A DNA stretch of 64,000 nt from Bacillota bacterium (GTDB lineage Bacteria; Bacillota; Clostridia; Lachnospirales; Lachnospiraceae): NCBI GenBank assembly GCA_023412855.1, contig JAEZRJ010000078.1, forward strand, positions 62,001 to 126,000, read 5' to 3'. The position numbers and the translations under genes were made by a program. Below, piece by piece: positions 36,444 to 45,485 of this stretch; position 1 is the first letter of the stretch, and each line of letters opens with the position of its first letter. Under the pieces are notes generated by a model that was given only the letters and a program-made list of their open reading frames with translations, searched no databases and had not been told where the DNA came from.

Positions 36444-36833
36444 ATGATAAGAAAATCTCCGAGCGGAGCATTAAGCCCCTATTATTATAAAGGCGGCTAC
36501 TTTCACGGAATACATTATGGAAGCTATTTCGATGATTCAAGTGCATTACTTTCTATGATGAAGGAAGAAGAAGCCTTTATTTTAAAATCGCCTGAAAAAC
36601 GCAGGATTTTAATTGACCTTTACGAAACAAATATGGCCGGTTCTTTAGCACAAAAAATCGCGGAGCATATTGCAAGGATAAGCCCCCTCATTATAAAACT
36701 GGCAATTGCCAGTGACAAAAAAACCTTGCGCCAATTACAGAAAGCCATTATAAAAGGGACCTCCTTAAGAAATGGACAAATTTATTTTTGCACCGATATG
36801 GAAGAAGCAAAGACCTGGTTAGTTTGTGATTAA
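36444..36833 (+). CDS. Small alpha/beta protein of the PadR operon, paralogue of the preceding gene
   Basis: 129 residues, starting three bases after the previous stop. Pattern of short strands and helices: EEEAFILKSPEKRRILIDLYETNM, helix QKIAEHIARIS, strand LIIKLAIAS, then GQIYFCTDMEEAKTWLV at the end, matching the neighbour's final motif. No membrane segments or metal motifs. The last 15 bases overlap the convergent ECF ATPase gene on the other strand. I do not recognise a named function; a partner-switch or ligand-binding domain is possible. Confidence 0.65.
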   Translation: MIRKSPSGALSPYYYKGGYFHGIHYGSYFDDSSALLSMMKEEEAFILKSPEKRRILIDLYETNMAGSLAQKIAEHIARISPLIIKLAIASDKKTLRQLQKAIIKGTSLRNGQIYFCTDMEEAKTWLVCD

Positions 36834-37718
36834 ATTTTGTTTCTCACGCTGATAAGCCACAAATTCACCGGTATTCAAAAAGACCTCTTCATAACCGAGA
36901 CTCTGGCAAAGTCTGGTCACATTTGGCTGCTCCAAATAAGCCTCCTTCAAAATGGCCTCGTCCGCGAAAACTTCTTTCGCACTGCCGTCGAGAAGTACTC
37001 CACCCTTGGCAAATACGATAACACGCTCGAAAACATCCGCCACAAAATCCATATCGTGAATGATGGTAATGACAGTGACACCTTCGCTCCTTAACTTGCG
37101 GATTACCGACTTAATCCGCTCCTTTCCATAGTAATCCTGGGCGATCGTAGGCTCGTCAAATATGATTACCTTGGGGCTCATCGCTACGATGGAAGCGATT
37201 GCCACAAGCTTCCGGCTGGACAAACCAAGGTCGTAAGGATTTTTATCCTCATGGCCGGACAGTCCTACCAGTTCCAGCGCTTCTAACGATTTCTCCCTGG
37301 CTGCGGCCTCTCCCATACCGATTTTAAGCGGACCGAACATGACCTCGTCAAGAACCCGGTTCTTAAAAATCTGATCGTTGGGATTTTGGAAAACCATACC
37401 GATATGTCTGGCCAGTTGTGCCACCGTCATATCGCGTATATCCTTTCCGTCAAACTCCACAGCGCCTTCTGTAGGCCGAAGTAAGCCTTTCAGCAGTTTT
37501 ACAAAGGTGGTCTTTCCCGCACCATTTTGCCCGATAATAGCCGTCGTCCTCTCATCGAGGGCAAAATTAAGCCCTTTTAAAATCTCCTCCCCTTCGGTGT
37601 AAGAAAAATGTAAATCCTTGATTTGCATGAGTGTCTTGTACTCATTATGTGTCCTGTACTCATTGAGTGCTTTATACTCATTTATGTTTTTTCCTGAGCG
37701 TCCCATACTCATTTCCAT
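36819..37718 (-). CDS. ECF transporter ATPase (EcfA-type)
   Basis: One of two ATPases that power an energy-coupling-factor importer. 299 residues. Walker A GQNGAGKTTF, Q-loop GMVFQNPNDQIF, signature LGLSSRKLVAIASI (LSSRK replaces the usual LSGGQ), Walker B VIIFDEPTIAQD and H-loop IIHDMDF. The first 30 residues contain three near-repeats (NEYKAL, NEYRTH, NEYKTL) encoded by 18-bp tandem units, an odd feature; a shorter start at MQIKDLHFSY is possible. The gene begins one base after the upstream ATPase gene ends. The altered signature suggests an asymmetric pair in which one site is degenerate. Confidence 0.88.
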   Translation of the reverse strand: MEMSMGRSGKNINEYKALNEYRTHNEYKTLMQIKDLHFSYTEGEEILKGLNFALDERTTAIIGQNGAGKTTFVKLLKGLLRPTEGAVEFDGKDIRDMTVAQLARHIGMVFQNPNDQIFKNRVLDEVMFGPLKIGMGEAAAREKSLEALELVGLSGHEDKNPYDLGLSSRKLVAIASIVAMSPKVIIFDEPTIAQDYYGKERIKSVIRKLRSEGVTVITIIHDMDFVADVFERVIVFAKGGVLLDGSAKEVFADEAILKEAYLEQPNVTRLCQSLGYEEVFLNTGEFVAYQREKQNLITN

Positions 37719-38588
37719 CTACATCCCCCTCTTTTCCTTGCTGAGTAAATCATAAGCCTCCTCCAGTGTTACGGGATAACATCCGGTCTTAGCATTCCTG
37801 AGATTCAGTTCTCTGCAAATCTTCGTGAACGCGGGAGGTTCCACTCCGTATGTGTCCAAATCTTCTCTTGAAAAGATTCTCTGGGGAGTATCGAAATCGA
37901 TGAGCTTCCCGCCGTCCAAAAGCAGAACCCTATCGCTGTATGAGGCGATTTTTTCCATGTTATGTTCCACCATGAATATGGTAATTCCCTTTTTGCTCAA
38001 CTTCTGTACTGCTTGATACACTTCCTCTCTGCCTTGCGGGTCAAGCTGTGAAGTAGGCTCATCCAATACGATAACTTCAGGCTGCATTGCAATGATTCCG
38101 GCAATGGCCATACGCTGCATCTGTCCGCCCGACAAATCGAAGGGTTCTCTATCCTTGTACTTCATAATGTCCAAAAGCTCCATCGCCTCGTCGATACGAT
38201 GGATCATTTCCTGCCTTTCGATTCCCAAGTTCTCAAGTCCGAAGGCAATCTCTTCATATACCGTGAGCTTAGAGCCGGTAACCTGATTGAAAGGATTCTG
38301 AAATACGATGCCGACTTTTTTACAAAGCTCGTCCAAATCCACATTCTTCACTTCCAGCTCGTCAATCAGAATCCTTCCCCCATAAGCTCCTTTGTAAAAG
38401 CTAGGAACCAGTCCCGCAATGGCTTGACAGAGCGTACTCTTGCCGGAGTCATTTTTTCCTATGATCCCGATAAATTCACCCTGCTCCACAGAAAAGGAAA
38501 TACCAGCCAGAGCCAAAAAATCCGTTGCAAGATATTTGTATTTTAAGTTTTCTACGATTATCTTTGGGTGCTTTGTACTCATTTCCAT
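37719..38588 (-). CDS. ECF transporter ATPase (EcfA-type), second subunit
   Basis: 289 residues. Walker A GKNDSGKSTL, Q-loop GIVFQNPFNQVTG, canonical signature LSGGQMQRMAIA, Walker B VIVLDEPTSQLD and H-loop MVEHNM. The GxVFQNPxxQ motif is typical of EcfA. Start ATG 38588 with GGAGG seven bases upstream; it overlaps the end of the ecfT frame by 10 bases. Works with the ATPase downstream, EcfT and the S component upstream, probably to import a nucleoside, given the adjacent phosphorylase. Confidence 0.92.
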   Translation of the reverse strand: MEMSTKHPKIIVENLKYKYLATDFLALAGISFSVEQGEFIGIIGKNDSGKSTLCQAIAGLVPSFYKGAYGGRILIDELEVKNVDLDELCKKVGIVFQNPFNQVTGSKLTVYEEIAFGLENLGIERQEMIHRIDEAMELLDIMKYKDREPFDLSGGQMQRMAIAGIIAMQPEVIVLDEPTSQLDPQGREEVYQAVQKLSKKGITIFMVEHNMEKIASYSDRVLLLDGGKLIDFDTPQRIFSREDLDTYGVEPPAFTKICRELNLRNAKTGCYPVTLEEAYDLLSKEKRGM

Positions 38589-39352
38589 CCTGCAATCCTC
38601 CACACAATGCCCGCGGCGAGCAGGATAAGCATCCCGAGCTGAACGTATCTGTCAGCACCGCATTTTTTCTCATCATTTAAAAATGTCTTTTTATTTTTTG
38701 CGTTAAATCCTCGTACCTCCAGCGCCAAAGCGCGTTCCTTCGTATTGATCAGCGAACTCATAACTACCGGCGAAATCAAGGGAAGAAACGCCTTGATACG
38801 CACCAGTAGATTTCCCTCTGTCTCCATTCCTCTGCTTCTCTGGGCATCGGTAATGGTAGACATGGTCTCCGTCATCTGAGGAATAATCTGAAAAACAGAT
38901 ATGAACACGTATCCGAATCTGGGCGAAAAGCCCTTTCTCACAAAATTTTCCACAATATCTGAGGGCTTGGCAGTAAGAATCAGCACACAGAAGCTCAGCA
39001 GGATATTGATCACATTGATCACGATTCCCAAAGCAAAGTAAAGCCCTTCCTCGTAAAAACTGACAGGACCGATTGTAAGCACCGGGGTAACATTTCCGGC
39101 GCGGAATATTCCCTGAATGATAACAACAGTAAGCAGGACAAAGCCCGAAATGCTCAAAATCGGCACAGTCTTTTTAAGCACCTTCGATATGAGCAGCAAA
39201 CAAGCGCTGATGACAATGAATCCGACGCTGACCCACTTGCTGCCCATGACAACAGGCAGCAAGAGGGCGACCACGATATAAAGTATTTTACTTTCCGGCG
39301 CCATCTTATTCAGCAACGAACCTTTTTCTTCATACAAACTAATACTTTTCAT
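38579..39352 (-). CDS. ECF transporter transmembrane subunit (EcfT)
   Basis: 257 residues, five to six membrane segments (ILYIVVALLLPVVMGS; VGFIVISACLLLISKVL; SISGFVLLTVVIIQGIF; and later ones). The coupling motifs DAQRSRGME (near 175) and a later ALEVRGF match the two Ala-Arg-Gly boxes through which EcfT contacts the ATPases. Start MKSISLYEEKG follows AAGGAAGG. Its stop overlaps the start of the next ATPase gene, indicating tight co-translation. Confidence 0.9.
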   Translation of the reverse strand: MKSISLYEEKGSLLNKMAPESKILYIVVALLLPVVMGSKWVSVGFIVISACLLLISKVLKKTVPILSISGFVLLTVVIIQGIFRAGNVTPVLTIGPVSFYEEGLYFALGIVINVINILLSFCVLILTAKPSDIVENFVRKGFSPRFGYVFISVFQIIPQMTETMSTITDAQRSRGMETEGNLLVRIKAFLPLISPVVMSSLINTKERALALEVRGFNAKNKKTFLNDEKKCGADRYVQLGMLILLAAGIVWRIAGWK

Positions 39353-39375
39353 TATATAAATATGCCTTCCTTAGA

Positions 39376-39990
39376 TTAATCGTCCAGACTTTCAATCGTA
39401 TCTCCGCTCTGATACAGTGCCACCAGGCTCTTGGGCAGGCTCTTGCTGATTCCGAATACGATCAGGATAACCGCAATCTTATCCGGAAGGTCTACGATAA
39501 CTTCATCCAGAAATGAAGCGATAAATACCGGTATATTCTGTGCCAGTGCCCATGCATAAACAGCATCGCCCCATATATTTCCGGTAGTTCCTCCCCAGAA
39601 AATCATGTTGAGGGGTGTGGATACCACAACGGCAACAAAACCGACTATGATGGAGGTAAGCAGCGACAGCTTGATATTTTTCATAAAGCCTTTGTAAGAC
39701 AATACACCAACCACAAGGCCGATAGCAATATTCGTCAAAGCGTATACCGTTGAAATCGGATCTATCGTAAGTCCGTAAATGATGTTGTTGGCAGCACCGC
39801 AGATTGCGCCCACAATCGGTCCTGCAAGCACCGCTGCCAGACAGGTTCCGATGGCATCCAGCCACAGCGGCAGCTTTAATGCACCGGCAAATAACTTGCC
39901 CAGATAGTTGATTCCGATGGCCGCCGGAATCAATACCAGCGTCGCCGTGTTAAATTTTAGTGACCATAAACTCTTTCCATTTTTACTCAT
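39376..39990 (-). CDS. ECF transporter S component, putative nucleoside/pyrimidine specificity
   Basis: 204 residues, six membrane segments, the usual S-component size. Begins WSLKFNTATLVLIPAAIGINYLGKLFAGAL, then PLWLDAIGTCLAAVLAGPIVGAICGAANNIIYGL. Substrate-binding S component that captures its ligand at the outer face. The specificity is inferred from the uridine-phosphorylase-like gene encoded just upstream in the same transcript; no residue here proves it. ATG after GGAGGGAATAAGGAA. Followed by ecfT after 23 bases. Confidence 0.85.
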   Translation of the reverse strand: MSKNGKSLWSLKFNTATLVLIPAAIGINYLGKLFAGALKLPLWLDAIGTCLAAVLAGPIVGAICGAANNIIYGLTIDPISTVYALTNIAIGLVVGVLSYKGFMKNIKLSLLTSIIVGFVAVVVSTPLNMIFWGGTTGNIWGDAVYAWALAQNIPVFIASFLDEVIVDLPDKIAVILIVFGISKSLPKSLVALYQSGDTIESLDD

Positions 39991-40007
39991 TTCCTTATTC
40001 CCTCCGT

Positions 40008-40778
40008 TTAGTTGTTCGTATTGTTTTGTATGACAAAGGCTTCCAATGCTGTAATGATTTCATTTTCCTCGCCTTGTTTTACGATAGATTCTCCGTCCAC
40101 GTAATCGTTGATATTCTGCTTTAAATCGGCTTCAAACTCCACCACCGTATTCAAAATAGAGGCACATTTTACTCCCCGCAGAGCTCCGATTGTAAACAGT
40201 GCAGCCGTCTCCATATCCGCTCCCAGGATTCCTTTCGCCGACCAGTAGGCATCGATGGCTTCTTCTTTGTCGGTGTAAAAACTGTCATGGCTTCTCGCTT
40301 TCCCGATGTGGAAAGGAAACCCCTTCTCTTCCGCAGCCCGAATAGAAGCCATAAGAAGACGGGTATCCGGAATAGCCGGATATACCGGCTCAATATAGGC
40401 TTTGGAAGCTCCGTCATCCCTTACCGCCCCGTTTACGAGGACCAGATCCCCGAGGCGTATGGAAGGATCAAGAGCACCACAGCTTCCGATGCGAATCATA
40501 TATTCCACTCCGATATTGTGCAGCTCCTCTACGGTAATTCCCGTGGAAGCCCCACCCATGCCGGTGGAAACTGCCAGTATCTTAATGCCCTTGTAATAGC
40601 CGCTGGCACTTCGCATTTCCCTGTTATATTGGAGTTCCTTCGCATCCGTTAAAAACTTCTTAATATGGTCGATTCTTCCCGGGTCTCCCGGCAAAATAGC
40701 GTATTTTGCTCCGTCCTGCACCGATAAGCGGATGTGAGCCTGTCTTTCTTCTATGTGTGTTTTATACTCATTCTCCAT
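40008..40778 (-). CDS. udp: Nucleoside phosphorylase, uridine phosphorylase-like
   Basis: Cleaves a nucleoside (probably uridine) with phosphate to base and ribose-1-phosphate in the cytoplasm. 256 residues, normal for the family. Motifs: YAILPGDPGRIDHI, VSTGMGGASTGITVEEL, MIRIGSCGALDPSIRLGDLVLVNGAVRDDG and GADMETAALFTIG (ribose-binding Met-Glu). ATG after AGAAGGGG. Leading gene of the five-gene ECF operon, which makes a salvage unit: import, then phosphorolysis. The N-terminal MENEYKTH shares its DNA wording with the start of the ECF ATPase. Confidence 0.88.
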   Translation of the reverse strand: MENEYKTHIEERQAHIRLSVQDGAKYAILPGDPGRIDHIKKFLTDAKELQYNREMRSASGYYKGIKILAVSTGMGGASTGITVEELHNIGVEYMIRIGSCGALDPSIRLGDLVLVNGAVRDDGASKAYIEPVYPAIPDTRLLMASIRAAEEKGFPFHIGKARSHDSFYTDKEEAIDAYWSAKGILGADMETAALFTIGALRGVKCASILNTVVEFEADLKQNINDYVDGESIVKQGEENEIITALEAFVIQNNTNN

Positions 40779-40797
40779 ATTCGTATCCCCTTCTTCC

Positions 40798-41097
40798 TCA
40801 ATTTTCTCTTTCTATCAATGCCTCCAACGCTTCTTTGTGGTTTGCTGTGATTTTCTTCTTGTCAATGTCAACATAGCCGCTTTCCTGCTACTTTTGCAGA
40901 ATCTGGTTAGTACTGCACTAGGTAACTGTCATGCGCACCGCCGGATACTCCGAGAAAATCCAAACGACTTTTTCCTCTTCCGAATTTTCCAAGGCACTGC
41001 TGACAAAATAGTGGGGGCATAACTGCAAGCTTTCCCATTTCTTTGTGGAATATGTTTTATTTTCTGCGATAAATTCATTTGCTTTTATTTCATTTTA
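40798..41097 (-). pseudogene. Decayed gene remnant upstream of udp
   Basis: Reading the minus strand, an open phase continues for about 100 codons with two in-frame stops: ANEFIAENKTYSTKKWESLQ..., FSEYPAVRMTVT, stop, CSTNQILQK, stop, QESGYVDIDKKKITANHKEA and so on to a real-looking end IEREN. Protein-like composition and a winged-helix-like end (LQxSGYVDIDKKKI) suggest a lost regulator or DNA-binding protein. Family not recognised. The rest of the gap to 41420 is AT-rich with one hairpin. Confidence 0.5.
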
Positions 41098-41325
41098 TTA
41101 TAATGGTTTGAAACAGTAACTACAAGGTATTATATCTTAAAACCAGATATCTTTCGCAGTTTCTCATAAAAATATTACCATCTAAGGAATATTTGTCCAG
41201 CTTATTTTTTATATAAATTTTAATATAAACAATTGAAAACCCAATACAGACGGTTTCATACCTAAGATTGAGAATGGACATTCTATCGATTACATGTTAA
41301 AATATATCTTAATTGTAGCTTATTT

Positions 41326-41356
41326 GTTACAGTTCAGTCCTCATCTAAACTGTAAC
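41326..41356. repeat. Short hairpin GTTACAGTT / AACTGTAAC
   Basis: Nine-base perfect arms around 13 bases, followed by ATTTGTTTTTGTT. Could be a terminator-like structure or a relative of the GTTACTG palindromes. It is about 65 bases upstream of the flavoprotein start. Confidence 0.45.
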
Positions 41357-41420
41357 ATTTGTTTTTGTTACGAATTGCGAAAATACAAATAATTAATTGA
41401 TATGAGAGGAATTTTAATAC

Positions 41421-43013
41421 ATGAAGAAGGTTCTTATCATAGGAGCTGGTCCTGCCGGATTGACTGCTGCCTATGAATTGCTGACAAACAAACAGGCAGA
41501 TGACCATGGCAATAATGAGTTCGAAGTGGTCATTTTCGAGGAAAGCTCCGCCTTTGGCGGTATCTCCAGAACGGTAAACCACAATGGAAACCGTATGGAT
41601 ATGGGAGGACACCGCTTCTTTTCCAAGGTGCCCGAAGTTAACAAGTGGTGGGAAAGTATGTTGCCGGAGCAGGGCAAGCCATCCTACGACGATATTTTGC
41701 TAAGCCGCTCCATGCCGCTTGCTGAAAGTGGCCCTGACCCGGAAAAAGAAGACCGCGTCATGCTGAATAGAAATCGCGTATCCCGCATCTACTTCAACCG
41801 AAAGTTCTTCGATTATCCGATTTCTTTAAAGTTCGAAACGATTAAAAACATGGGTTTTATTACGACCATCATCGTTGGGTTCAGTTATTTGAAGGCTCTT
41901 GTCTACAAGAGAAAAGAAAATTCCCTGGAGGATTTTTATATCAACCGCTTCGGGCGAAAACTTTATTCCATGTTCTTTGAAAATTACACCGAAAATCTCT
42001 GGGGAAGAAATCCCAGTGAAATTGCTCCTGATTGGGGCTCCCAGCGGGTAAAAGGACTATCTATCATCGCAATTATTAAGGACGTTTTCTCAAAAATGCT
42101 TCCCGGGAAAGAGAGCCGCAAGGTGGAGACATCTCTCATTGAGCAGTTCAAATATCCTAAGCTCGGTCCTGGACAGCTCTGGGAGGTAACCGCCGACGAA
42201 ATCATCAAACTTGGCGGAAAAATATTGAAAAACAGCGAAGTAACGGGCCTTACCAAAGACGAAACAGGCCGCATCACAGCCCTTACCTATACCCACGACG
42301 GAGTAACCTCCACCATGGAAGGCGATATTTTTATCTCCTCCATGCCGGTTAAAGATTTGGTGGGCGGCATGAACGATGTGCCCGAGAATATCGCCGCAGT
42401 AGCGTCAGGACTGCCTTACCGCGATTACATGACCCTCGGCGTTCTTGTTCCGGAGCTGAACCTTAAAAACCTTACAAAAATGAAGACCGTGGGAGACATC
42501 GTTCCTGACTGCTGGATTTACGTTCACGACAGAACTGTAGATATGGGGCGTTTGCAGATATATAACAACTGGTCTCCTTATATGATCAAGGATCTGGAAC
42601 ATACTATATGGGTAGGATTGGAATACTTCTGCAACGAAGGGGACCGATTCTGGTCCATGACCGATGAACAGTTTTCCGAATACGCTATTGCTGAAATGGT
42701 AAAGATGCAGCTTATCGACAGTGCCACCGAGGTGTTAGATACCCATGTGGAGCGTGTAAAAAAGGCGTATCCCGCTTACTTCGACACTTACAAGGATATG
42801 GATAAGCTCATCGATTACTTAAATACAATCGATAACCTATACTGCGTAGGCCGCAACGGACAGCACCGTTATAATAATATCGACCATTCCATGTGCACCT
42901 CCTTCGAAGCCGTAAAAAATATTAAAAACGGCATAAAGGACAAGCGCAATATATGGAACGTGAATACGGAAAAAGAATATCACGAGGAATCCAAAACCAA
43001 TGAAATAGAATAA
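41421..43013 (+). CDS. FAD-dependent NAD(P)/amine-oxidase-like flavoprotein (UDP-galactopyranose-mutase-like fold)
   Basis: 530 residues, cytoplasmic. N-terminal dinucleotide-binding motif [18 protein letters not shown], then [28 protein letters not shown], which resembles the FAD contact region of protoporphyrinogen oxidase and UDP-galactopyranose mutase relatives. Such proteins often sit in polysaccharide loci and may act on a sugar nucleotide or polyprenyl sugar; the substrate here is unknown. The C-terminal [19 protein letters not shown] closes the FAD domain. ATG after GAGAGGAATTTTAATAC. It is a lone plus-strand gene with a terminator shared with the convergent SGNH gene. Confidence 0.82.
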   Translation: MKKVLIIGAGPAGLTAAYELLTNKQADDHGNNEFEVVIFEESSAFGGISRTVNHNGNRMDMGGHRFFSKVPEVNKWWESMLPEQGKPSYDDILLSRSMPLAESGPDPEKEDRVMLNRNRVSRIYFNRKFFDYPISLKFETIKNMGFITTIIVGFSYLKALVYKRKENSLEDFYINRFGRKLYSMFFENYTENLWGRNPSEIAPDWGSQRVKGLSIIAIIKDVFSKMLPGKESRKVETSLIEQFKYPKLGPGQLWEVTADEIIKLGGKILKNSEVTGLTKDETGRITALTYTHDGVTSTMEGDIFISSMPVKDLVGGMNDVPENIAAVASGLPYRDYMTLGVLVPELNLKNLTKMKTVGDIVPDCWIYVHDRTVDMGRLQIYNNWSPYMIKDLEHTIWVGLEYFCNEGDRFWSMTDEQFSEYAIAEMVKMQLIDSATEVLDTHVERVKKAYPAYFDTYKDMDKLIDYLNTIDNLYCVGRNGQHRYNNIDHSMCTSFEAVKNIKNGIKDKRNIWNVNTEKEYHEESKTNEIE

Positions 43014-43024
43014 CCAAAATAGAA

Positions 43025-43059
43025 AAGGTATCCCAACCATAACACGATTGGGATACCTT
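43025..43059. terminator. Bidirectional terminator between convergent genes
   Basis: Arms AAGGTATCCCAA (43025-43036) and TTGGGATACCTT (43048-43059), perfect, with T runs on both sides. Confidence 0.85.
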
Positions 43060-43070
43060 CTTCTTATTAT

Positions 43071-44099
43071 TTATTGAAAAGTCTCGCAGACCTTATCCGC
43101 AATGAGCTTCGCACCTGCCACATTTGGATGCGTTCCGTCACTGGTATATTCCCGCGCATTTTCATAAGTTATCCCGCAGTTATACACGTCGATAAGCTTC
43201 GCTCCCTTTTCCTGCGCAATGGCAGTTATCCAGGCATTATAGTCCTTCACCGTCAGGCCGTGCTCGTTCGTAAATGGGAACTTTTCTCCTGTATCATTCC
43301 AGCGGGATACCTCCGCGACGGTGCAGCAATAAATTTCAGCATCGGGATACCATGTCTTCATCTTATCCAACATCAGCGCATAAGCTTCACTGAAGGTCTG
43401 TATATAGCCTTCTTCCACCGCTGAAACGCCGTCATAAGCTCCTAACGGGATGTGGTTAAGCAAGTCGTTGGCACCCATCAAAATGATAATTATGTCCGGC
43501 CACTCCCCCTCCTCGCTTGCCAAATCTGCAATCCTCTGATTGCCGCAGGAATACCTTCCTTCATGATTGTCCTGAGACTGCCCGCTTACCGTACTTCCCG
43601 AAAAGGACGCATTCCGGCAAAGCTCCATTCCCGTACGTTTTATCACCTGCATCCACCATGTATCGTTCACATCCGTAATATCTCCGTTTTCCGGATAGAA
43701 TTTGCTGTAATAGTCCGGAATAAAACCCGTGAAGGTAGAAATGCTGTCGCCGCAGATGGAAACTTTTTTGCCGGCCCAGGGAGAGAGGGGCTTCTCTTCA
43801 TTTTTTGCTTCATCATCCTCCATACTGGTTTTATCCCCGGAGTTTCCCTCTCTTTGTGCATCCGTCTCATTCTGTATACTATCTTCCGCCTGAGTACCGC
43901 CTTCTTCCTGTGCAGTCTCCGACTGAAGAGAATTATCTTCTGATTTTGTTTGTTCTGAAGAATTGTTTAAAGTATTTTCTGCAGTATTTTCCAATGTGTT
44001 TTCTTCTGTACCGGTATTCGCTGCGCAAGATGTTAACATCAAAGCAAACGCTAATACCATTGCTGCCATATAACCCGCATTTTTCTTTTCAGATTTCAC
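43071..44099 (-). CDS. SGNH/GDSL hydrolase lipoprotein
   Basis: 342 residues. Lipoprotein signal (MVLAFALMLTSC, lipobox LTSC) followed by about 75 Glu/Asn/Thr-rich linker residues, then the SGNH domain: VSICGDSISTFTGF (nucleophile Ser in GDS), FSGSTVSG (Gly block), IIIILMGANDLLNH (GxND) and SDGTHPNVAGAKLIADKV (Asp-x-x-His). All four blocks are intact, so an active esterase or acyl transferase on the outer membrane face is likely, perhaps trimming or transferring acetyl groups on the glycan. GTG start at 44099 with AGGAG upstream. Convergent to the flavoprotein gene. Confidence 0.88.
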   Translation of the reverse strand: MKSEKKNAGYMAAMVLAFALMLTSCAANTGTEENTLENTAENTLNNSSEQTKSEDNSLQSETAQEEGGTQAEDSIQNETDAQREGNSGDKTSMEDDEAKNEEKPLSPWAGKKVSICGDSISTFTGFIPDYYSKFYPENGDITDVNDTWWMQVIKRTGMELCRNASFSGSTVSGQSQDNHEGRYSCGNQRIADLASEEGEWPDIIIILMGANDLLNHIPLGAYDGVSAVEEGYIQTFSEAYALMLDKMKTWYPDAEIYCCTVAEVSRWNDTGEKFPFTNEHGLTVKDYNAWITAIAQEKGAKLIDVYNCGITYENAREYTSDGTHPNVAGAKLIADKVCETFQ

Positions 44100-44136
44100 T
44101 CCATTATTCTCCTTCTCCTAATCCGAAATCCTACTA

Positions 44137-44168
44137 ATAAAAGGGACTGCCTCTGCCGTCCCTTTTAC
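44137..44168 (-). terminator. Terminator after the radical SAM gene
   Basis: Arms AAAAGGGAC (44139-44147) and GTCCCTTTT (44158-44166), loop TGCCTCTGCC. Confidence 0.75.
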
Positions 44169-44172
44169 TTAT

Positions 44173-45153
44173 CTACCGTTTAAACATGGACTGTCTCGCC
44201 CCGTGTATTTCATCATTATTTTTCAACACATCGTCTACCGCATCCATACGGAGTCCTGCATCGATAAAGTCGCAGTGCTTGCAGAACGGATAGTTCTGTC
44301 TCCCCGTCCGAATCGCCTCGCGAAGCTTCTGATACCTCTTGCTATTCCACGCCTCTTTTAACGGCATCTCATGCAAATCCGCCAAATCCGTCACCTCTAA
44401 ATTGTCGCAGCAGCAAATTCCCAACTTACCATTCGGCATAATCCACATATCCGTGTAAGGCATAAGGCAAGTTTCCGTAATTACCTTCTCAGTGGCTTTT
44501 TTATTCGGGGCACTGCCTGCGCGGTTCGTAAGGACCTCTTTTAAGTAGCGCATCTGGATTAGTATATCCACATCTCCAAACTCCTGCGGATGAGCCTTGA
44601 TATAATCATAGACCACCTGAATATTATCGTGAAGCTTCATGTCCAAACCGTAGTTATTTATAATGAGCTGGTCCACATAGGGAATAATCGCCTTCACCTT
44701 GTCCACATCGAGCAAAAGCCCGTTCGTAGACATGAAAATAAACGCCTCGGGAAGCTTCTCTCTAGCATATTTATGAAATTCCACGATGCGGGTGTCCAAC
44801 CACGGCTCATTATTGCCATACATCGTCAGATGCCCTTTATATCCCCACTCTGCAAGCTGGTCGATGATGCTGTAGAACAGCTCGTCCTCCATACGCTTAT
44901 AAGGCCTCTTTTCTGCATTTTTATTAGCCGTACAGAACTCACACGTGCTATTGCAGCGGTTAATCGTCTCCAAATTTACGACTAACGGCATGGGAACCTC
45001 TTCTCTTCCCATAAAATGATCTATGTAATTTTTCTGTAACTTTCTTCTCGTTATAAACTGAAGCTTCAGATAGCTTTCACTGGACAGCATCGGAAGATAC
45101 TTCCTCGCGTTCCAGCCTAATCTTCCCAAAAAATTATGTATTCTTACCGACAT
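44173..45153 (-). CDS. Radical SAM protein with SPASM-type C-terminus
   Basis: 326 residues. The radical SAM cluster motif is visible as RCNSTCEFC (CxxxCxxC, near residue 67), followed by YGNNEPWLDTRI and IFMSTNGLLLDVDKVK. The C-terminal CLMPYTDMWIMPNGKLGICCCDNLEV and YPFCKHCDFI supply further cysteines for an auxiliary cluster (SPASM). Members modify peptides, sugars or other substrates by radical chemistry; the genomic place suggests a sugar or lipid-linked substrate but nothing in the sequence proves it. ATG after AAAGGAGAACGTTTACAGAC. Likely its own transcript, ended by the terminator at 44137-44168. Confidence 0.88.
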   Translation of the reverse strand: MSVRIHNFLGRLGWNARKYLPMLSSESYLKLQFITRRKLQKNYIDHFMGREEVPMPLVVNLETINRCNSTCEFCTANKNAEKRPYKRMEDELFYSIIDQLAEWGYKGHLTMYGNNEPWLDTRIVEFHKYAREKLPEAFIFMSTNGLLLDVDKVKAIIPYVDQLIINNYGLDMKLHDNIQVVYDYIKAHPQEFGDVDILIQMRYLKEVLTNRAGSAPNKKATEKVITETCLMPYTDMWIMPNGKLGICCCDNLEVTDLADLHEMPLKEAWNSKRYQKLREAIRTGRQNYPFCKHCDFIDAGLRMDAVDDVLKNNDEIHGARQSMFKR

Positions 45154-45332
45154 GTCTGTAAACGTTCTCCTTTCAAAAGTAAAAGAAACTCTTAGGTAGT
45201 TCTGAATCTAAAACCGCAAATCATGCGAGGTATTACCATATACTGTTCCATAGTAACGTCGATTTCTATCATACCATCCAACCTGAATATGGTCAAGATA
45301 AGGTATATAGCATTCCATATACAGGTATTTAT

Positions 45333-45481
45333 GTTGCTGTTCACACAGTAGCTTAACACTTGCTGTTAAGCTGCGTAAGAACGAGATTCAAGAGATGATT
45401 TCTGCTTCGCGTAGCGAATCTGCATGCAAAATTTTTGCATTGCAGAAAGCATGCGTTACTGTGAACGGAGTGAACAGTAAC
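45333..45481 (-). repeat. Structured interspersed repeat, full copy G (149 bp, reversed)
   Basis: Ends GTTGCTGTTCAC and GTGAACAGTAAC. Long form on the minus strand: ACAGTAGCTTAACACTTGCT, then GATTTCTGCTTCGCG, and GCAAAATTTTTGCATTGCAG. It stops five bases from the stop codon of the next gene; the remaining 180 bases to the radical SAM gene hold nothing I can name. Confidence 0.88.
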
Positions 45482-45485
45482 GCAT

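Noticed and set aside
45154..45332. Possible riboswitch or T-box in the 180-bp gap upstream of the radical SAM gene
   Set aside because: No recognisable conserved box or terminator/antiterminator pair could be seen.
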